Source of the DNA: Sphingomonas sanxanigenens DSM 19645 = NX02
GTDB lineage: Bacteria; Pseudomonadota; Alphaproteobacteria; Sphingomonadales; Sphingomonadaceae
Direction of reading: 5' to 3'
Length of the DNA stretch: 64,000 bases
NCBI RefSeq assembly: GCF_000512205.2
Contig: NZ_CP006644.1
Coordinates: 806,001-870,000, forward strand
A program made the translations under genes and the position numbers. Below are positions 26,567-35,875 of the stretch, one piece after another (position 1 is the stretch's first letter; every line of letters starts with the position of its first letter). The notes beneath the pieces were generated by a model. That model was not told the DNA's origin. It searched no databases and worked only from the letters and a program-made list of their open reading frames with translations.

Positions 26567-27555
26567 TGTTTCGCGCCGGCCAGGTCAATTTCTCCAAGGG
26601 CGAGATCGCGCCGCAGCTTTATGGCCGCTTCGACGTCGAGGCTTATGCCGCCGCGCTCAAGCGCGCGCGCAACATGATCGTGATGAAATATGGCGGCATC
26701 ACCAAGCGGCCGGGCACGCGGCTGGTGGCGGAGGTGCTCGATGCGACGCGGCCGGTGCGGCTGGTGCCGTTCCAATTCTCGCTGACGCAGACCTATGCGC
26801 TGGAATTCGGCCATGGCTATATCCGCCCCTGCGCGGCGGGCGGCGCGGTGGTGGCCGAGGAATTGCGGCTGGCCGACGTCTCCAATGAGCCGCAGGCGCG
26901 GCTGACGGCCTATTTCCACGGCTATGCCGAGGGCGACCATGTCTATCTGACCGGCATTTCGGGGTCGATCGGCGAGCGGCTCAACGGCCGCTTCTGGCGG
27001 GTGGTCGAGGTGGTCGATGCGGACCGCTTCATCATCGATGCGGATACCAGCGCGCTCGACGTGTTCGCCGGTGCGACCGGAGGCATCGACCGCACCGCGC
27101 CGCCGGTGCCCGCACCCGAGGCGCCGACGGTGCCGCCGCCCGCGCCGCAGCCGCAGCCGCCCAGGACGGGCGGCGGCGGCGGCGGGTTCTGCGTCGCGGC
27201 GGACACGATGATCCTGATGGCGGACGGCAGCGAGCGCGTTGCGCTGGCGCTGAACGCCGGCGATCGGGTGATGACCCGCCATGAGGTGGCGATGGAATGG
27301 GGCGTGTACCCGGTCGCCGCGGTCGAGGTGGTCGAGGCGGAGGTGATGGCCGCGGCGATCGCCGGGCGGCGGCTGGTCGCGACGCCGGGGCATCGGGTGT
27401 GGACGCCCGCCAGGGGCTGGCACGAGATGCGCACGATCGGCACCCCCGCCGGCCGCGCGCTGGTGGTGAAGATCATGGTCGAGCACGCGCACACCTATGT
27501 CTCGAACGGCGTGCTCAGCCACAACATCAAGATCGTACGGGAGCATGAGGCCTGA
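26566..27555 (+). CDS. Tail tubular protein B, N-terminal part, fused to a Hint (intein-like) domain
   Basis: 329 residues. Residues 1-175 match the start of podovirus tail nozzle proteins (FRAGQVNFSKGEIAPQLYGR, then MKYGGITKRPGTRLV). A Pro-rich and Gly6 linker (176-207) leads to a Hint domain: C209 in FCVAADTMILMADGS, a TPGH block at 273-276, and the end HTYVSNGVLSHN at 309-320. The residue after the terminal Asn is Ile, not Cys/Ser/Thr, so normal protein splicing is unlikely; N-terminal autocleavage as in bacterial intein-like domains is possible. The stop overlaps the ATG of the next gene, which encodes the rest of the nozzle protein. Confidence 0.85.
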   Translation: MFRAGQVNFSKGEIAPQLYGRFDVEAYAAALKRARNMIVMKYGGITKRPGTRLVAEVLDATRPVRLVPFQFSLTQTYALEFGHGYIRPCAAGGAVVAEELRLADVSNEPQARLTAYFHGYAEGDHVYLTGISGSIGERLNGRFWRVVEVVDADRFIIDADTSALDVFAGATGGIDRTAPPVPAPEAPTVPPPAPQPQPPRTGGGGGGFCVAADTMILMADGSERVALALNAGDRVMTRHEVAMEWGVYPVAAVEVVEAEVMAAAIAGRRLVATPGHRVWTPARGWHEMRTIGTPAGRALVVKIMVEHAHTYVSNGVLSHNIKIVREHEA

Positions 27556-29369
27556 TGGGCGTCGCGCGGGCCTATCGGGCGGGATCGCCCTATAACGGCG
27601 TCGAACTGGCCGAGCTCGACCTCGAACAGAATGCCGACACGCTCTACCTCGCCCATCTCGATCATCCGCCCGCCAAGCTGGTGCGGCGCGGCCATGCCGA
27701 CTGGGAAGTGGTGAGCCTGACCTTCGGCCCCGCCATCGCGGCGCCGACGGGCGTCAACACCGTCGCGACGGTGGCGAACACCGATTCCGAGAATGACGGC
27801 AACGGCTATTTCCCGCAGCCCGCCACCTACGTCGTCACCGCGGTGAACGATGAAAGCGGGCAGGAGAGCCGCGCCTCGACGCCGGACAGCGCGTTCAACG
27901 ACCTGACCCTGAAGCGCAACTATAACGGCATCAGCTGGAGCGCGGTGACGGGAGCGAGCCGCTACAATCTGTACAAGGCGGATAATTCGCAATTCTACGG
28001 CTATATCGGCACGACCGAGGATCTGTTCTTCCGCGACGACAATATCGGCCCGGCGCTCGACCGCGCACCGCCGCAGGGCGACAATCCGTTCGCGGCGGCG
28101 GGGGACTATCCCTCCACCGTCACCTTTCACGAGCAAAGGCTGCTGTTCGCGCGCACGTCCAACCATCCCAATGCGGTATGGGGATCGCGCGCCGGCACCT
28201 CCGAATTCGAGAATTTCGATCGCTCGCGGCCGTTGCGCGACAGCGATGCCTACAGCTTCGCGATCGCGGCGGGGCGGGTGAATGCGGTCAACCAGCTTGT
28301 CTCCACCACCAGCCTGATCGCGCTGACCGGCGATGCCATCTTCAACGTCGATGGCGACGGGCAGGGCGGGGTGCTGACCGCCAACGCCCAGGCGGTGCGG
28401 CGGCAGGTGGGGCGCGGCTGCGCGCGGCTGAACCCGCTGTTGATCGACAATGTCGTGTTCTACCGCCCCTCGGTGGGCAATGCGGTGCGCACGCTGAACT
28501 ATGCGTTCGAGGTGGAGGGGCTGAAATCCAACGACGTCTCGATCTTCTCGCCGCATCTGTTCGAGGGGCATGACATCGTCAGCTGGGCCTATGCGCAGGA
28601 GCCGCGATCTTTGATCTGGGCGGCGCGCGCGGACGGCAAATTGCTCTGCTTCACCTGGGAACAGGAACAGAATGTGTGGGGCTGGACCTTGTGCGAGACC
28701 GACGGGCGGGTGCTTTCGGTCTGCGCGATCAGCGAAGGCGGCGAGGACCGGCTCTATCTGATCGTCGAGCGCGACATGCCCGGCGGCACGCGCCGCTTCG
28801 TCGAGCGGATGGCGGCGGCGCGGTGGGAGGATGTGGCGGAGAGCTGCTATCTCGACTGCGCGGTTTCCGCCGAGTTCGACGAAGCGCAGGCGAGCTTCAC
28901 CGGGCTGTGGCATCTGGAAGGGCGCAGCGACGTGGCGGGGATCGTCGACGGCGCGGCGGTGACCGGGCTCAGCGTGAGCGGCGGGCGGGTGACCTTGCCG
29001 CCCTCGATCGGCACCGGCCGCAAGGTGACCTTCGGGCTGCCCTTTGCCGCGGAGGTGCGATCCTTGCCGCTGCGGGTGAACATGGAAGGCGAGGGCTGGA
29101 CGATCGGGCGGCGCCAGCAGGCGGGGCAGATCGTGCTCGACCTGGCCGACACGCGATCGATCCGCGCCGGCGTGGCGCCCGACAAGCTGTTCCCGGTGAA
29201 GCAGCGCCTGGACGAGGCGTGGGGCGATCCCGACGCGCTGATGAACGGCGCCTATCTGATCGACAGCGCCAACCATGTCTCCGGCGATGCCGAGGTGCAT
29301 GTGCGGCAGGATGCGCCCTTGCCCTTCACCCTGCTGGGGCTGTTCATGGAGCCGGTGATCGGTGGCTGA
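27555..29369 (+). CDS. Tail tubular protein B, C-terminal part (nozzle)
   Basis: 604 residues. It begins ARAYRAGSPYNGVELAELDLEQNADTLYLAH, which in podovirus nozzle proteins directly continues the N-terminal domain encoded by the upstream gene. Later parts include TVTFHEQRLLFARTSNHPNAVWGSRAGT and WTLCETDGRVLSVCAISEGGEDRLYLIVER, typical of the gp12-like family. It therefore appears to be the second half of one ancestral protein, separated by the Hint domain and restarted at a TGATG overlap. The C-terminus overlaps the GNAT gene by 8 bp. Confidence 0.85.
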   Translation: MGVARAYRAGSPYNGVELAELDLEQNADTLYLAHLDHPPAKLVRRGHADWEVVSLTFGPAIAAPTGVNTVATVANTDSENDGNGYFPQPATYVVTAVNDESGQESRASTPDSAFNDLTLKRNYNGISWSAVTGASRYNLYKADNSQFYGYIGTTEDLFFRDDNIGPALDRAPPQGDNPFAAAGDYPSTVTFHEQRLLFARTSNHPNAVWGSRAGTSEFENFDRSRPLRDSDAYSFAIAAGRVNAVNQLVSTTSLIALTGDAIFNVDGDGQGGVLTANAQAVRRQVGRGCARLNPLLIDNVVFYRPSVGNAVRTLNYAFEVEGLKSNDVSIFSPHLFEGHDIVSWAYAQEPRSLIWAARADGKLLCFTWEQEQNVWGWTLCETDGRVLSVCAISEGGEDRLYLIVERDMPGGTRRFVERMAAARWEDVAESCYLDCAVSAEFDEAQASFTGLWHLEGRSDVAGIVDGAAVTGLSVSGGRVTLPPSIGTGRKVTFGLPFAAEVRSLPLRVNMEGEGWTIGRRQQAGQIVLDLADTRSIRAGVAPDKLFPVKQRLDEAWGDPDALMNGAYLIDSANHVSGDAEVHVRQDAPLPFTLLGLFMEPVIGG

Positions 29370-29820
29370 GGTGCGCATCGTGCCCGCGCGGCCGCGCCAT
29401 GTACGCCGCATCGCGCAAGCGATGCGGGACGCGGATCGGCGCGAATGCGCGGCGATCGGCCTCGATCCGCGCGCGGCGCTGCGGCGCGGGCTGGCGGGAT
29501 CGGCCTTGTGCCGGACGGCGCTGGTGGACGGCGAGCCGGAGGCGATGTTCGGCCTGGTCGTGCGATCGGCGGTGGCGGGCGAGGGGATGCCCTGGCTGCT
29601 GGGCACCGACCGGGTGATGGCGCAAGGCCGCGCGCTGCTGGCGCTGGGGCCGGGGGCGATCGCCGAGATGCAGGCGGTGACGCCGCGGCTGGCGAACCGG
29701 GTGGCGGTGGAGAATGGCCGCGCGATCCGCCTGCTCAGGCGCTGGGGATTCGTGGTGGAGGATACTGCGCGGGAGGTTGGGGGCGTGATGTTCCTGCCGT
29801 TCGGGATGGGCTCGATCTAA
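29362..29820 (+). CDS. GNAT-like phage protein (gp13/DUF2833-like)
   Basis: 152 residues, GTG start overlapping the nozzle gene. The acetyltransferase-like pattern is VRIVPARPRHVRRIAQAMRDADRREC, then LAGSALCRTALVDGEPEAMFGL, PWLLGTDRV, and a C-terminal NGRAIRLLRRWGFVVE. In T7-like phages a similar gene follows the nozzle gene and is needed for internal core assembly. Substrate unknown. Confidence 0.75.
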   Translation: MAEVRIVPARPRHVRRIAQAMRDADRRECAAIGLDPRAALRRGLAGSALCRTALVDGEPEAMFGLVVRSAVAGEGMPWLLGTDRVMAQGRALLALGPGAIAEMQAVTPRLANRVAVENGRAIRLLRRWGFVVEDTAREVGGVMFLPFGMGSI

Positions 29821-30049
29821 CCCCTCTTTGCCCTCGCCCCTGCGGGGAGAGGGAAAGGTCCGCGTAGCGGACCAGGGAGAGGGGCAGTCACGCCAAGCGT
29901 GAAGGTCTGACGGGTTCGCTCCGAACAAGGCCGACCAAGCAGCGGTGCCAAGCTCTCCGAACTTTTACGCGACGCGCGACTCCCCCTCTCCCCGACCCTC
30001 TCCCCGTAGGGGAGAGGGAGAAAGACCTCTCTCTTCAGGAGAAATTCCA
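29821..30049. repeat. REP-like repeat block between phage genes
   Basis: Several GC-rich hairpins: CCCCTGCGGGG near 29838, GGTCCGCGTAGCGGACC near 29857, TCACGCCAAGCGTGA near 29889 and CTCTCCCCGTAGGGGAGAG near 30000. The composition matches host REP elements. No gene; the right edge carries the ribosome binding site of the next gene. Confidence 0.65.
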
Positions 30050-30691
30050 ATGATCGACGATGATCCCGTCGCCGCGCGTGCGGTGCGTCGTGATGTGCTT
30101 GAGGCCGCGCTGGCCGAGGCGCGGCAGGTGCATGCCGAGGCGGCTTATGCGGCGGAAACCGGCGCTGGTGACGGCAAGGCGCTCGACCGTGCCACCGCCG
30201 CGTTGCGCGCCGCCGGGGATCGCCTCGCCGCGCTCGACGCCGCGGGGCGCGAGGCGGAGGCGCGTGCGGCCGCCGTTGCCGTGGCCCAACGCAACGCCGC
30301 GCGGGCCGCCGCGCGCGCGGTCGTCGAGTCCGAACTCGCCATCCGTGAGACCGTCGCGGGCGAGATCGACGCCGCGCTGGCGCTGCTGGGGGAGGCGGCA
30401 CGGCGCTACGACGCCGCCGGTGCGGCCATCGCCACCGCGCTGCGCCCCTTCGCCGACGCGTTCGGCGGCGCCACCGCGCTGGCCGATGCGATCGAGACCG
30501 TCCGCCCGCCGATGCGGCGCGAGCGGATCATCCTGGGCGGGCTGCTCGCACGCGCCGGGCTCGATCTCGGCCGCGTCGATTGCCGCGCGGCGGCGCTGCG
30601 GGTGGGTGACAAGGGGTTCGCCGCGCGCGTCGCCGCGCGCCGGCGGCGGGTGGCCGACACGCTTGCGCCGCTGGGCGGGGCGGTGCGCTGA
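30050..30691 (+). CDS. Ala-rich coiled-coil phage protein
   Basis: 213 residues, very Ala/Arg-rich with long helices (AVRRDVLEAALAEARQVHAE, DRLAALDAAGREAEARAAAV, RRERIILGGLLARAGLDL). It may be a small internal virion protein, but no family was recognised. The start MIDDDPVAARAV follows AGGAG; a longer frame reaches back into the repeat block. The stop overlaps the next start (TGATG). Confidence 0.65.
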   Translation: MIDDDPVAARAVRRDVLEAALAEARQVHAEAAYAAETGAGDGKALDRATAALRAAGDRLAALDAAGREAEARAAAVAVAQRNAARAAARAVVESELAIRETVAGEIDAALALLGEAARRYDAAGAAIATALRPFADAFGGATALADAIETVRPPMRRERIILGGLLARAGLDLGRVDCRAAALRVGDKGFAARVAARRRRVADTLAPLGGAVR

Positions 30692-32997
30692 TGGCGCGGG
30701 TTCCGGTCTATGAGGGCGATCGCGTGGCGCCTGCGGCGCCGATGACCGCGCGGTTGCGGCCCGTCGACAATGGCGGTGGCGTGTGGGGCGGCGTGGCGCA
30801 GGGGCTGCAGTCGCTGGCCGGCGGGCTCAACCAGATGAGCGACGATGCGAAGGTCATTTCCGACATCAATGGCGCCAAGCGGCTCGATATCGAGGCGAGC
30901 GACGGGATCGCCGCGATCCAGCGCGACGTGCTGGGCGCGAAGGGCGAGGCGGCACCGGCCGCGGCGGCGGAGGCCGACCGGCGCCTGACGGAGATGACCG
31001 CGGCGATCGTCGAACGCGCGCGCACCGATCCGGAGCGGGCTGCGGTCACCCAGTCGCTTGACCGGCGTGTCGCGCTGTCGCGGCGGCTGATCGCGTCGCA
31101 CCTCGACCAGGAGGTGCGCGCCGGCGCGGAGCAGGTCGCGCAGGATCGCGCCACGCAGAGCGCGCGGCTCGCGGTCGAGGCGGACGATGAGGAGGAGTAT
31201 CACACCCAGCTTCGCACCGGCCTCGACGAGATCATGGCGGCGGCGCGGCGGCGGGGCGAGGATGGCGCGGCGGTCGCCGAGCGCCAGCGGGCCTATGCGA
31301 GCGACGTCGATCGCCGGCGGATCCAGCGCTTCGTCGATGGCGGGCGGCTGGGCGCGGCGGAGGCGTTGCTCACCGAACATGGCGCGGCGATGGTGCCGGC
31401 GGAACGCGCCGCCGCCGAACAGGCGCTGGAGGTGCCGCGCCGCAGCGCGCGGGTGCGGGCGATCGCCGATGGCGCGGAGGCGCGCGTAGCCGAGGCGCAA
31501 GGCGCCAATGACCGGGACGGCGGGCTGGCGGCGATGGCTCCGCGCGAGCGGCTGGCGGCCTTGCTCGCGTCGCTCGACAGCGACCGCAGCCTCGACCCCG
31601 CGGAGCGCAGCGCCGCCAAGGACGAGCTCGCCCGGCGCGAGAATGCCGCCGCCATCACCCGCCGCGCCGACGAACGCGCCGCCGAGCGTGCGGCGTGGGA
31701 TTTCGTCGAGGCGCAGGGCAAGGGCGGCTTCACCAGCTTTGGCCAATTGCCCGCCGCGATCCGCGCGACGCTTTCCCCTGAAGCGCGCGATCAGTTCGAC
31801 GCGCTGGCGCTGATCAACGGCGACCTGCGCCCGGCGACGGAGGATGGCGACGCGGCATGGACCCTGAAGGCGCTGGCGCATGAAGACCCGCAGGCCTTCC
31901 TCGACACCGACCTGCGCGGCTGGCGGGACGGGTTGACCAGCCGCAGCTTCGACGAACTGACGGAGATGCAGGAGCTGATCCGTACCGCCCCCAACGGGCC
32001 GGAACTGGCACTGCAGCGCCGGGTGTTCGAAGGCGTCGACCGGGCGCTGGGCGGTATGGAGGATGCGGGCGTCGAAGAGATGGCGCCGCGGTTCGACGAT
32101 GGCGTGTATCGGCCGGGGGAGAGCGGTGGGGCGATGCTGCGGGCGGAGCCGTATAGGGTGCCGGCGGAGGGTGGGGCGGGGTTGTTCCGGCGGACCGGCG
32201 CGCCGGGAACAGGAACTGCGGCACGCCAGCCGCGCATCCGCATCATCGGTCGGCCGAAGCCTGCATATCCGCGCGATTGGTTGTCGTTCATCCGCAACAA
32301 GGCGGCCGATCTACCCTTTCCGCCTCCGCCTCAGCCGAATGATCTCGATGGCAAATTCGCGTCACGCTTGCCTCGCCCACATGATGTGCAGATCCGCGGT
32401 GAGGCCGAGCTTCTTGCAAAGGGTGCGCGCGTGCACGGCTACCCCAATGCTGGCCGAATGATGGATCAGTTCATCTGGCGCTACGGCAAGGCATATGATC
32501 CCGGTGTGTCGGAAATGATCGAGGGCATGCCGGTTTTCGCCAGGGAGGTCGAAGCAGGCAGGGAGAGGCTGAAGTCCTGGATCGCGAACACCGTGCGCCA
32601 GCAATATACCGGAAAGTCGGCGAACTTTCATGTCGGCACCGACTGGTCTGTTCATGTGGGGAATAGCGACGGCACGAAAAGCGAAAAGGATTGGTACTAT
32701 GCCATGAACGGATTCAATTATGCGTTCACGGCATCTGTAAAGGTTGTTCCAGATAAAGATGGTGGTTCGATCGTGACCGTGGTGCCGACGCTCTATGTAT
32801 TCGACCGTTATAATTGGGATCATGTTCACGCACCCGTCGATTATGATTTCTTTGGCATCATCAAAGGGCGGCGTAACTATAAGGACAAGGATTTTCGCGG
32901 TTTGCACGAGTCGGGTCTGGCGCGAAATTACGAGGTTCGGGGCGCCAAGGAGATGGGCCGCTTCTGGTTCAAGCTACCCCCGGCACCTGCTCTATAG
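30691..32997 (+). CDS. Internal virion (ejection-type) protein with toxin-like C-terminal domain
   Basis: 768 residues. Residues 1-500 are Ala/Arg/Glu-rich and helical (GGVWGGVAQGLQSLAGGL near the start), like podovirus internal core proteins that are ejected into the target. After a Pro/Gly hinge (about 495-520) the composition changes: lower GC, many Tyr/Trp/Phe, with WYYAMNGFNYAF, FDRYNW (about 703-708) and GLHESGLARNY (about 735-745). This resembles C-terminal effector domains of bacteriocins or Rhs proteins; I recall a similar DRYNWD...GLA pattern but cannot name the family with certainty. An envelope lipoprotein gene follows. The role as a delivered toxin is inference. Confidence 0.65.
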   Translation: MARVPVYEGDRVAPAAPMTARLRPVDNGGGVWGGVAQGLQSLAGGLNQMSDDAKVISDINGAKRLDIEASDGIAAIQRDVLGAKGEAAPAAAAEADRRLTEMTAAIVERARTDPERAAVTQSLDRRVALSRRLIASHLDQEVRAGAEQVAQDRATQSARLAVEADDEEEYHTQLRTGLDEIMAAARRRGEDGAAVAERQRAYASDVDRRRIQRFVDGGRLGAAEALLTEHGAAMVPAERAAAEQALEVPRRSARVRAIADGAEARVAEAQGANDRDGGLAAMAPRERLAALLASLDSDRSLDPAERSAAKDELARRENAAAITRRADERAAERAAWDFVEAQGKGGFTSFGQLPAAIRATLSPEARDQFDALALINGDLRPATEDGDAAWTLKALAHEDPQAFLDTDLRGWRDGLTSRSFDELTEMQELIRTAPNGPELALQRRVFEGVDRALGGMEDAGVEEMAPRFDDGVYRPGESGGAMLRAEPYRVPAEGGAGLFRRTGAPGTGTAARQPRIRIIGRPKPAYPRDWLSFIRNKAADLPFPPPPQPNDLDGKFASRLPRPHDVQIRGEAELLAKGARVHGYPNAGRMMDQFIWRYGKAYDPGVSEMIEGMPVFAREVEAGRERLKSWIANTVRQQYTGKSANFHVGTDWSVHVGNSDGTKSEKDWYYAMNGFNYAFTASVKVVPDKDGGSIVTVVPTLYVFDRYNWDHVHAPVDYDFFGIIKGRRNYKDKDFRGLHESGLARNYEVRGAKEMGRFWFKLPPAPAL

Positions 32998-33169
32998 GCC
33001 GTACCTTGGGCGCGCTCCCGAACCTGTCTCCGGCAATGTTTAAATCGATGTAACTCCCCGATGCCGATCGCTGCGGCTAACGTGCGTCGGCATATGTTGC
33101 GCATGGTCGGCACTGGCAGGGGAGGGTTCATTGCACTGGAGGCGCGATCGGAGGCGGAATTGGCAATCC

Positions 33170-33646
33170 ATGCGTGGTCCAATCCTGGGGGCGCTGCCAT
33201 TAATGGGCGCCATGCTGCTTGCCTCGTGCGACGGCTGGGAGGTGCTGGGGCCACCAGCGCCCGACGTGTCGCTTACGCCGGAGCAGGTCCGCGCTGTTCG
33301 CATGAAGGGCGGGTGGGGGCCGCTGCCGTCGTCGGCGGAGGATGTCCGGCTCTTCGTTTACGATCCCGGTACCGAATTCGAGACCCAGTTCATTCGCTTC
33401 CGGGCGCGCAATGACGAGGCGGACGCATTGTTCCGGCGCTTGTTCGGTGAGCGCACGGAATCGGATGCGGTGAACTGCCTTGAGATATTCAGCAAGAATA
33501 TGGCGTGGTGGCCGAAGGATTGCCCCGAGGGAATCATCAAGGCACAGCGCCAGTGGCCGCCGGACTATCGCACGGCTCGCGCATTCTCCCAGCGTGGGCC
33601 AGAGAAGACAACGATGTGGCTCGCGCTCGGCGCCGGCTGGCATTGA
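33170..33646 (+). CDS. Lipoprotein, candidate immunity protein
   Basis: 158 residues. The leader MRGPILGALPLMGAMLLASC has a lipobox Cys at residue 20. The mature part is acidic to neutral with two Cys (AVNCLEIF, PKDCPEGI) and no known domain. It lies 172 bp behind the protein with the toxin-like tip, in the usual immunity position, and its envelope location would match a periplasmic toxin. The TTG at 33131 could extend the frame but would spoil the signal. Immunity is inference only. Confidence 0.6.
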   Translation: MRGPILGALPLMGAMLLASCDGWEVLGPPAPDVSLTPEQVRAVRMKGGWGPLPSSAEDVRLFVYDPGTEFETQFIRFRARNDEADALFRRLFGERTESDAVNCLEIFSKNMAWWPKDCPEGIIKAQRQWPPDYRTARAFSQRGPEKTTMWLALGAGWH

Positions 33647-33850
33647 TGCTGGCACCATCGCGGCTCGCCGATGGGAGAAGGCGTCCAGATGCAGCATCGG
33701 CCTGGGCGGCATCTGACGGAGCCAGTCTAACGCACGGGCGTGCGCGCCTTTCGCCAGTGAATCGCGGTCGACGCCGGCGATTCACGGCCTGGGCACGCGG
33801 GCCTAGCCGCGGGGCATGGCCGATATCCTCACCCGCCGCGGGGGCGCCTG

Positions 33851-35677
33851 ATGCCCCGGATCCCCAACCGCCGCGACGATGATCGCGAACCGATCGCGCC
33901 CGCGCCGATCGCCGAAGCCCCGCCCGCGCCCGCGACTCCGCCCCCGCCCACGGCTGCGTCTCAGCCCATGGCCGCGCCGGTTGGCGATCCGTCGCTGCCG
34001 GCGTCCGCGGCTGACGAGGCCGTCGCCGGGGCCGCCGATCTGGCCGGCGCGGGTGACGCAGGTGCGACGCCACCGGCATCCGCGCCGCTCCCCCCGATCA
34101 TCCCGACCGAGGCGCATGAGGCTGAGGCCGACCTGCTGCTCGCCGACGCCGAAGATCCCCCGCGCGCCGCCCCCGCGCGCGGCTGGCGCACCGACGCCCA
34201 GCGCGTCTACCGGATGGTCTCGGACGAACTGCTGCTCGCCACCGGCGGCAAGCGCCTGCCCACCATCGAAGAGATCGACCGGGCGATCGAAGGCGCGGTC
34301 GCCCGAACCACCGCGCAGCATCGGGAGCCTGAGGCCGGACCGCCGCCCGCCGCTCCGCTCTCCGCGCCGGACATCGAAGCCGCCACCAACCGCCTCGCCG
34401 CCGAAGCGCTCGACCCCGCCTGGGCGGATGATCCGGAGGCGGTCGCTCGGTCGCGGCGCTGGGTGCGACACATGCTGGATTCGGGCGCGAGCGAGGATGA
34501 GGTGCAGGGCATGCTCGCGGAAACGGGCACGCGTGATTGGCTCAACCGATATGCGGCGAAGCTGGGGGATGGTTGGGATGATGAAGGGCCGGAAGCGCCT
34601 TCGGCCAAACTGATCCCCGCCGGATGGCAGCCCGCACCATCCGGAGCCGCGCCCGCACCCAATCCTCTCCCGATATCGGCCAGTAGCCAACCAGCTTCCG
34701 GAGCGGCGCTGCCACCCTTAAGCGATATCGCAACGATCCAGACGATCATGAGCGATCCGATCCAGAGGTCACGGTATGTTGAACTTGTCAATGGAACGCC
34801 CGCTCTGATTAACAACATTCTGATTGACGAAGTCGTTTACGCGCGCGTGAATGACGTATTATTGGATCAACTGAACATTCTGCCGCCAGCGCAGTCCGGC
34901 AAGCAGGCTTCCGGAAAAAAGGGTGGGTCGAATGGCGCCGTTGCCGGTGCTTCGAATTTTTCTGGTCTCAGTATCATGACCGTTCCAGATCAGAAGGCAC
35001 TTAATAATCTCGAAGTGCTAATGATGAAGAATTTCAAAAATAAGATGCAATCTAAGCCGATGCATTTTGCTATGCCTCCGCTGAATGCTGACCAAAGTCT
35101 TAGATCGTTCTCGCATGAAATTGCCACTATCACGCTCGCCGCGAAGGTGAATGCTTTGTTCGTAGGCGAACGCTATGTGGGGATTGCGCGGCGAGCGAGT
35201 GACGGCAAACTGTTCATCACATCGGTAGCCACAGGAGCGGAGCAGGGTGGTAGTGCGTCGCACATGACGGGCTTTTCCCGCGGCCCCCAACTTCCTGCAG
35301 GCTATAAGATCGTCGCCTTGCTTCATACGCACGCCACCGGGCACCTGCTCAAGAATCCTGATTCAGGCAAAATGACTGACAAGATTGATCCCTTTCCCGG
35401 CCCAGGAGATCCGACGTCGGTCTGGTACGATGGCATTCCTGCTTATGTTGCCAGCTATAGCGGAAACTGGAAGAAGCCATTCGATCCGACAAAGGTTGTG
35501 CTTTATGAAGTCAACCGTGAAGGTTGTCCCAAAAAAGATAATCCTCGTGCGATTAAATACAAGACTATAGTGAACGATATAGATTCTGCAGGCAATGCAA
35601 CGCCGAGTAAAGGTGCAGATAAATTCGTCAAGATATGGAAATTCAACAATTGGGATGTGAAAGTAACAAAGCCGTAG
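33851..35677 (+). CDS. Virion protein with C-terminal DUF4329-like domain
   Basis: 608 residues. The N-terminal third is Pro/Ala-rich and helical (phage internal or tail protein style). From about residue 290 the GC content falls sharply. The C-terminal domain has LSHEIATITLAAKVNAL-like helices, YVGIARRASDGKLFITSVATG, then HTH at 492-494 (ALLHTHATGH) and DPFPGPGDPTSVWYDGIPAYV. This matches the DUF4329 pattern (HTH...FS..D), a JAB-like fold found at the ends of Rhs-type toxins. Two envelope protein genes follow. A hairpin (33757-33785, arms GTGAATCGC) lies upstream. Confidence 0.65.
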   Translation: MPRIPNRRDDDREPIAPAPIAEAPPAPATPPPPTAASQPMAAPVGDPSLPASAADEAVAGAADLAGAGDAGATPPASAPLPPIIPTEAHEAEADLLLADAEDPPRAAPARGWRTDAQRVYRMVSDELLLATGGKRLPTIEEIDRAIEGAVARTTAQHREPEAGPPPAAPLSAPDIEAATNRLAAEALDPAWADDPEAVARSRRWVRHMLDSGASEDEVQGMLAETGTRDWLNRYAAKLGDGWDDEGPEAPSAKLIPAGWQPAPSGAAPAPNPLPISASSQPASGAALPPLSDIATIQTIMSDPIQRSRYVELVNGTPALINNILIDEVVYARVNDVLLDQLNILPPAQSGKQASGKKGGSNGAVAGASNFSGLSIMTVPDQKALNNLEVLMMKNFKNKMQSKPMHFAMPPLNADQSLRSFSHEIATITLAAKVNALFVGERYVGIARRASDGKLFITSVATGAEQGGSASHMTGFSRGPQLPAGYKIVALLHTHATGHLLKNPDSGKMTDKIDPFPGPGDPTSVWYDGIPAYVASYSGNWKKPFDPTKVVLYEVNREGCPKKDNPRAIKYKTIVNDIDSAGNATPSKGADKFVKIWKFNNWDVKVTKP

Positions 35678-35875
35678 CGCGAAGCCATGGTTTGCTCCGA
35701 AACGGAGCGGAAATGGGTAGGCTCAAGAACGTCGGCTGCTATAGGGTTAGAACATTTAGAGAACATGGGGTGTTGGCAAAGTGGTCGAGGCCGTGGGTGA
35801 TGGGGATGCAATGCGAGCTGGAACAAAGAGCCAAGCGACCGCTGATCATGGCTGCGTTCACGCCCGGCGCGCCGC

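Noticed and set aside
27495-29606. A 703-residue minus-strand frame opposite the nozzle gene
   Set aside because: Composition is Arg/His-rich shadow of a high-GC gene; no domain and no start signal.
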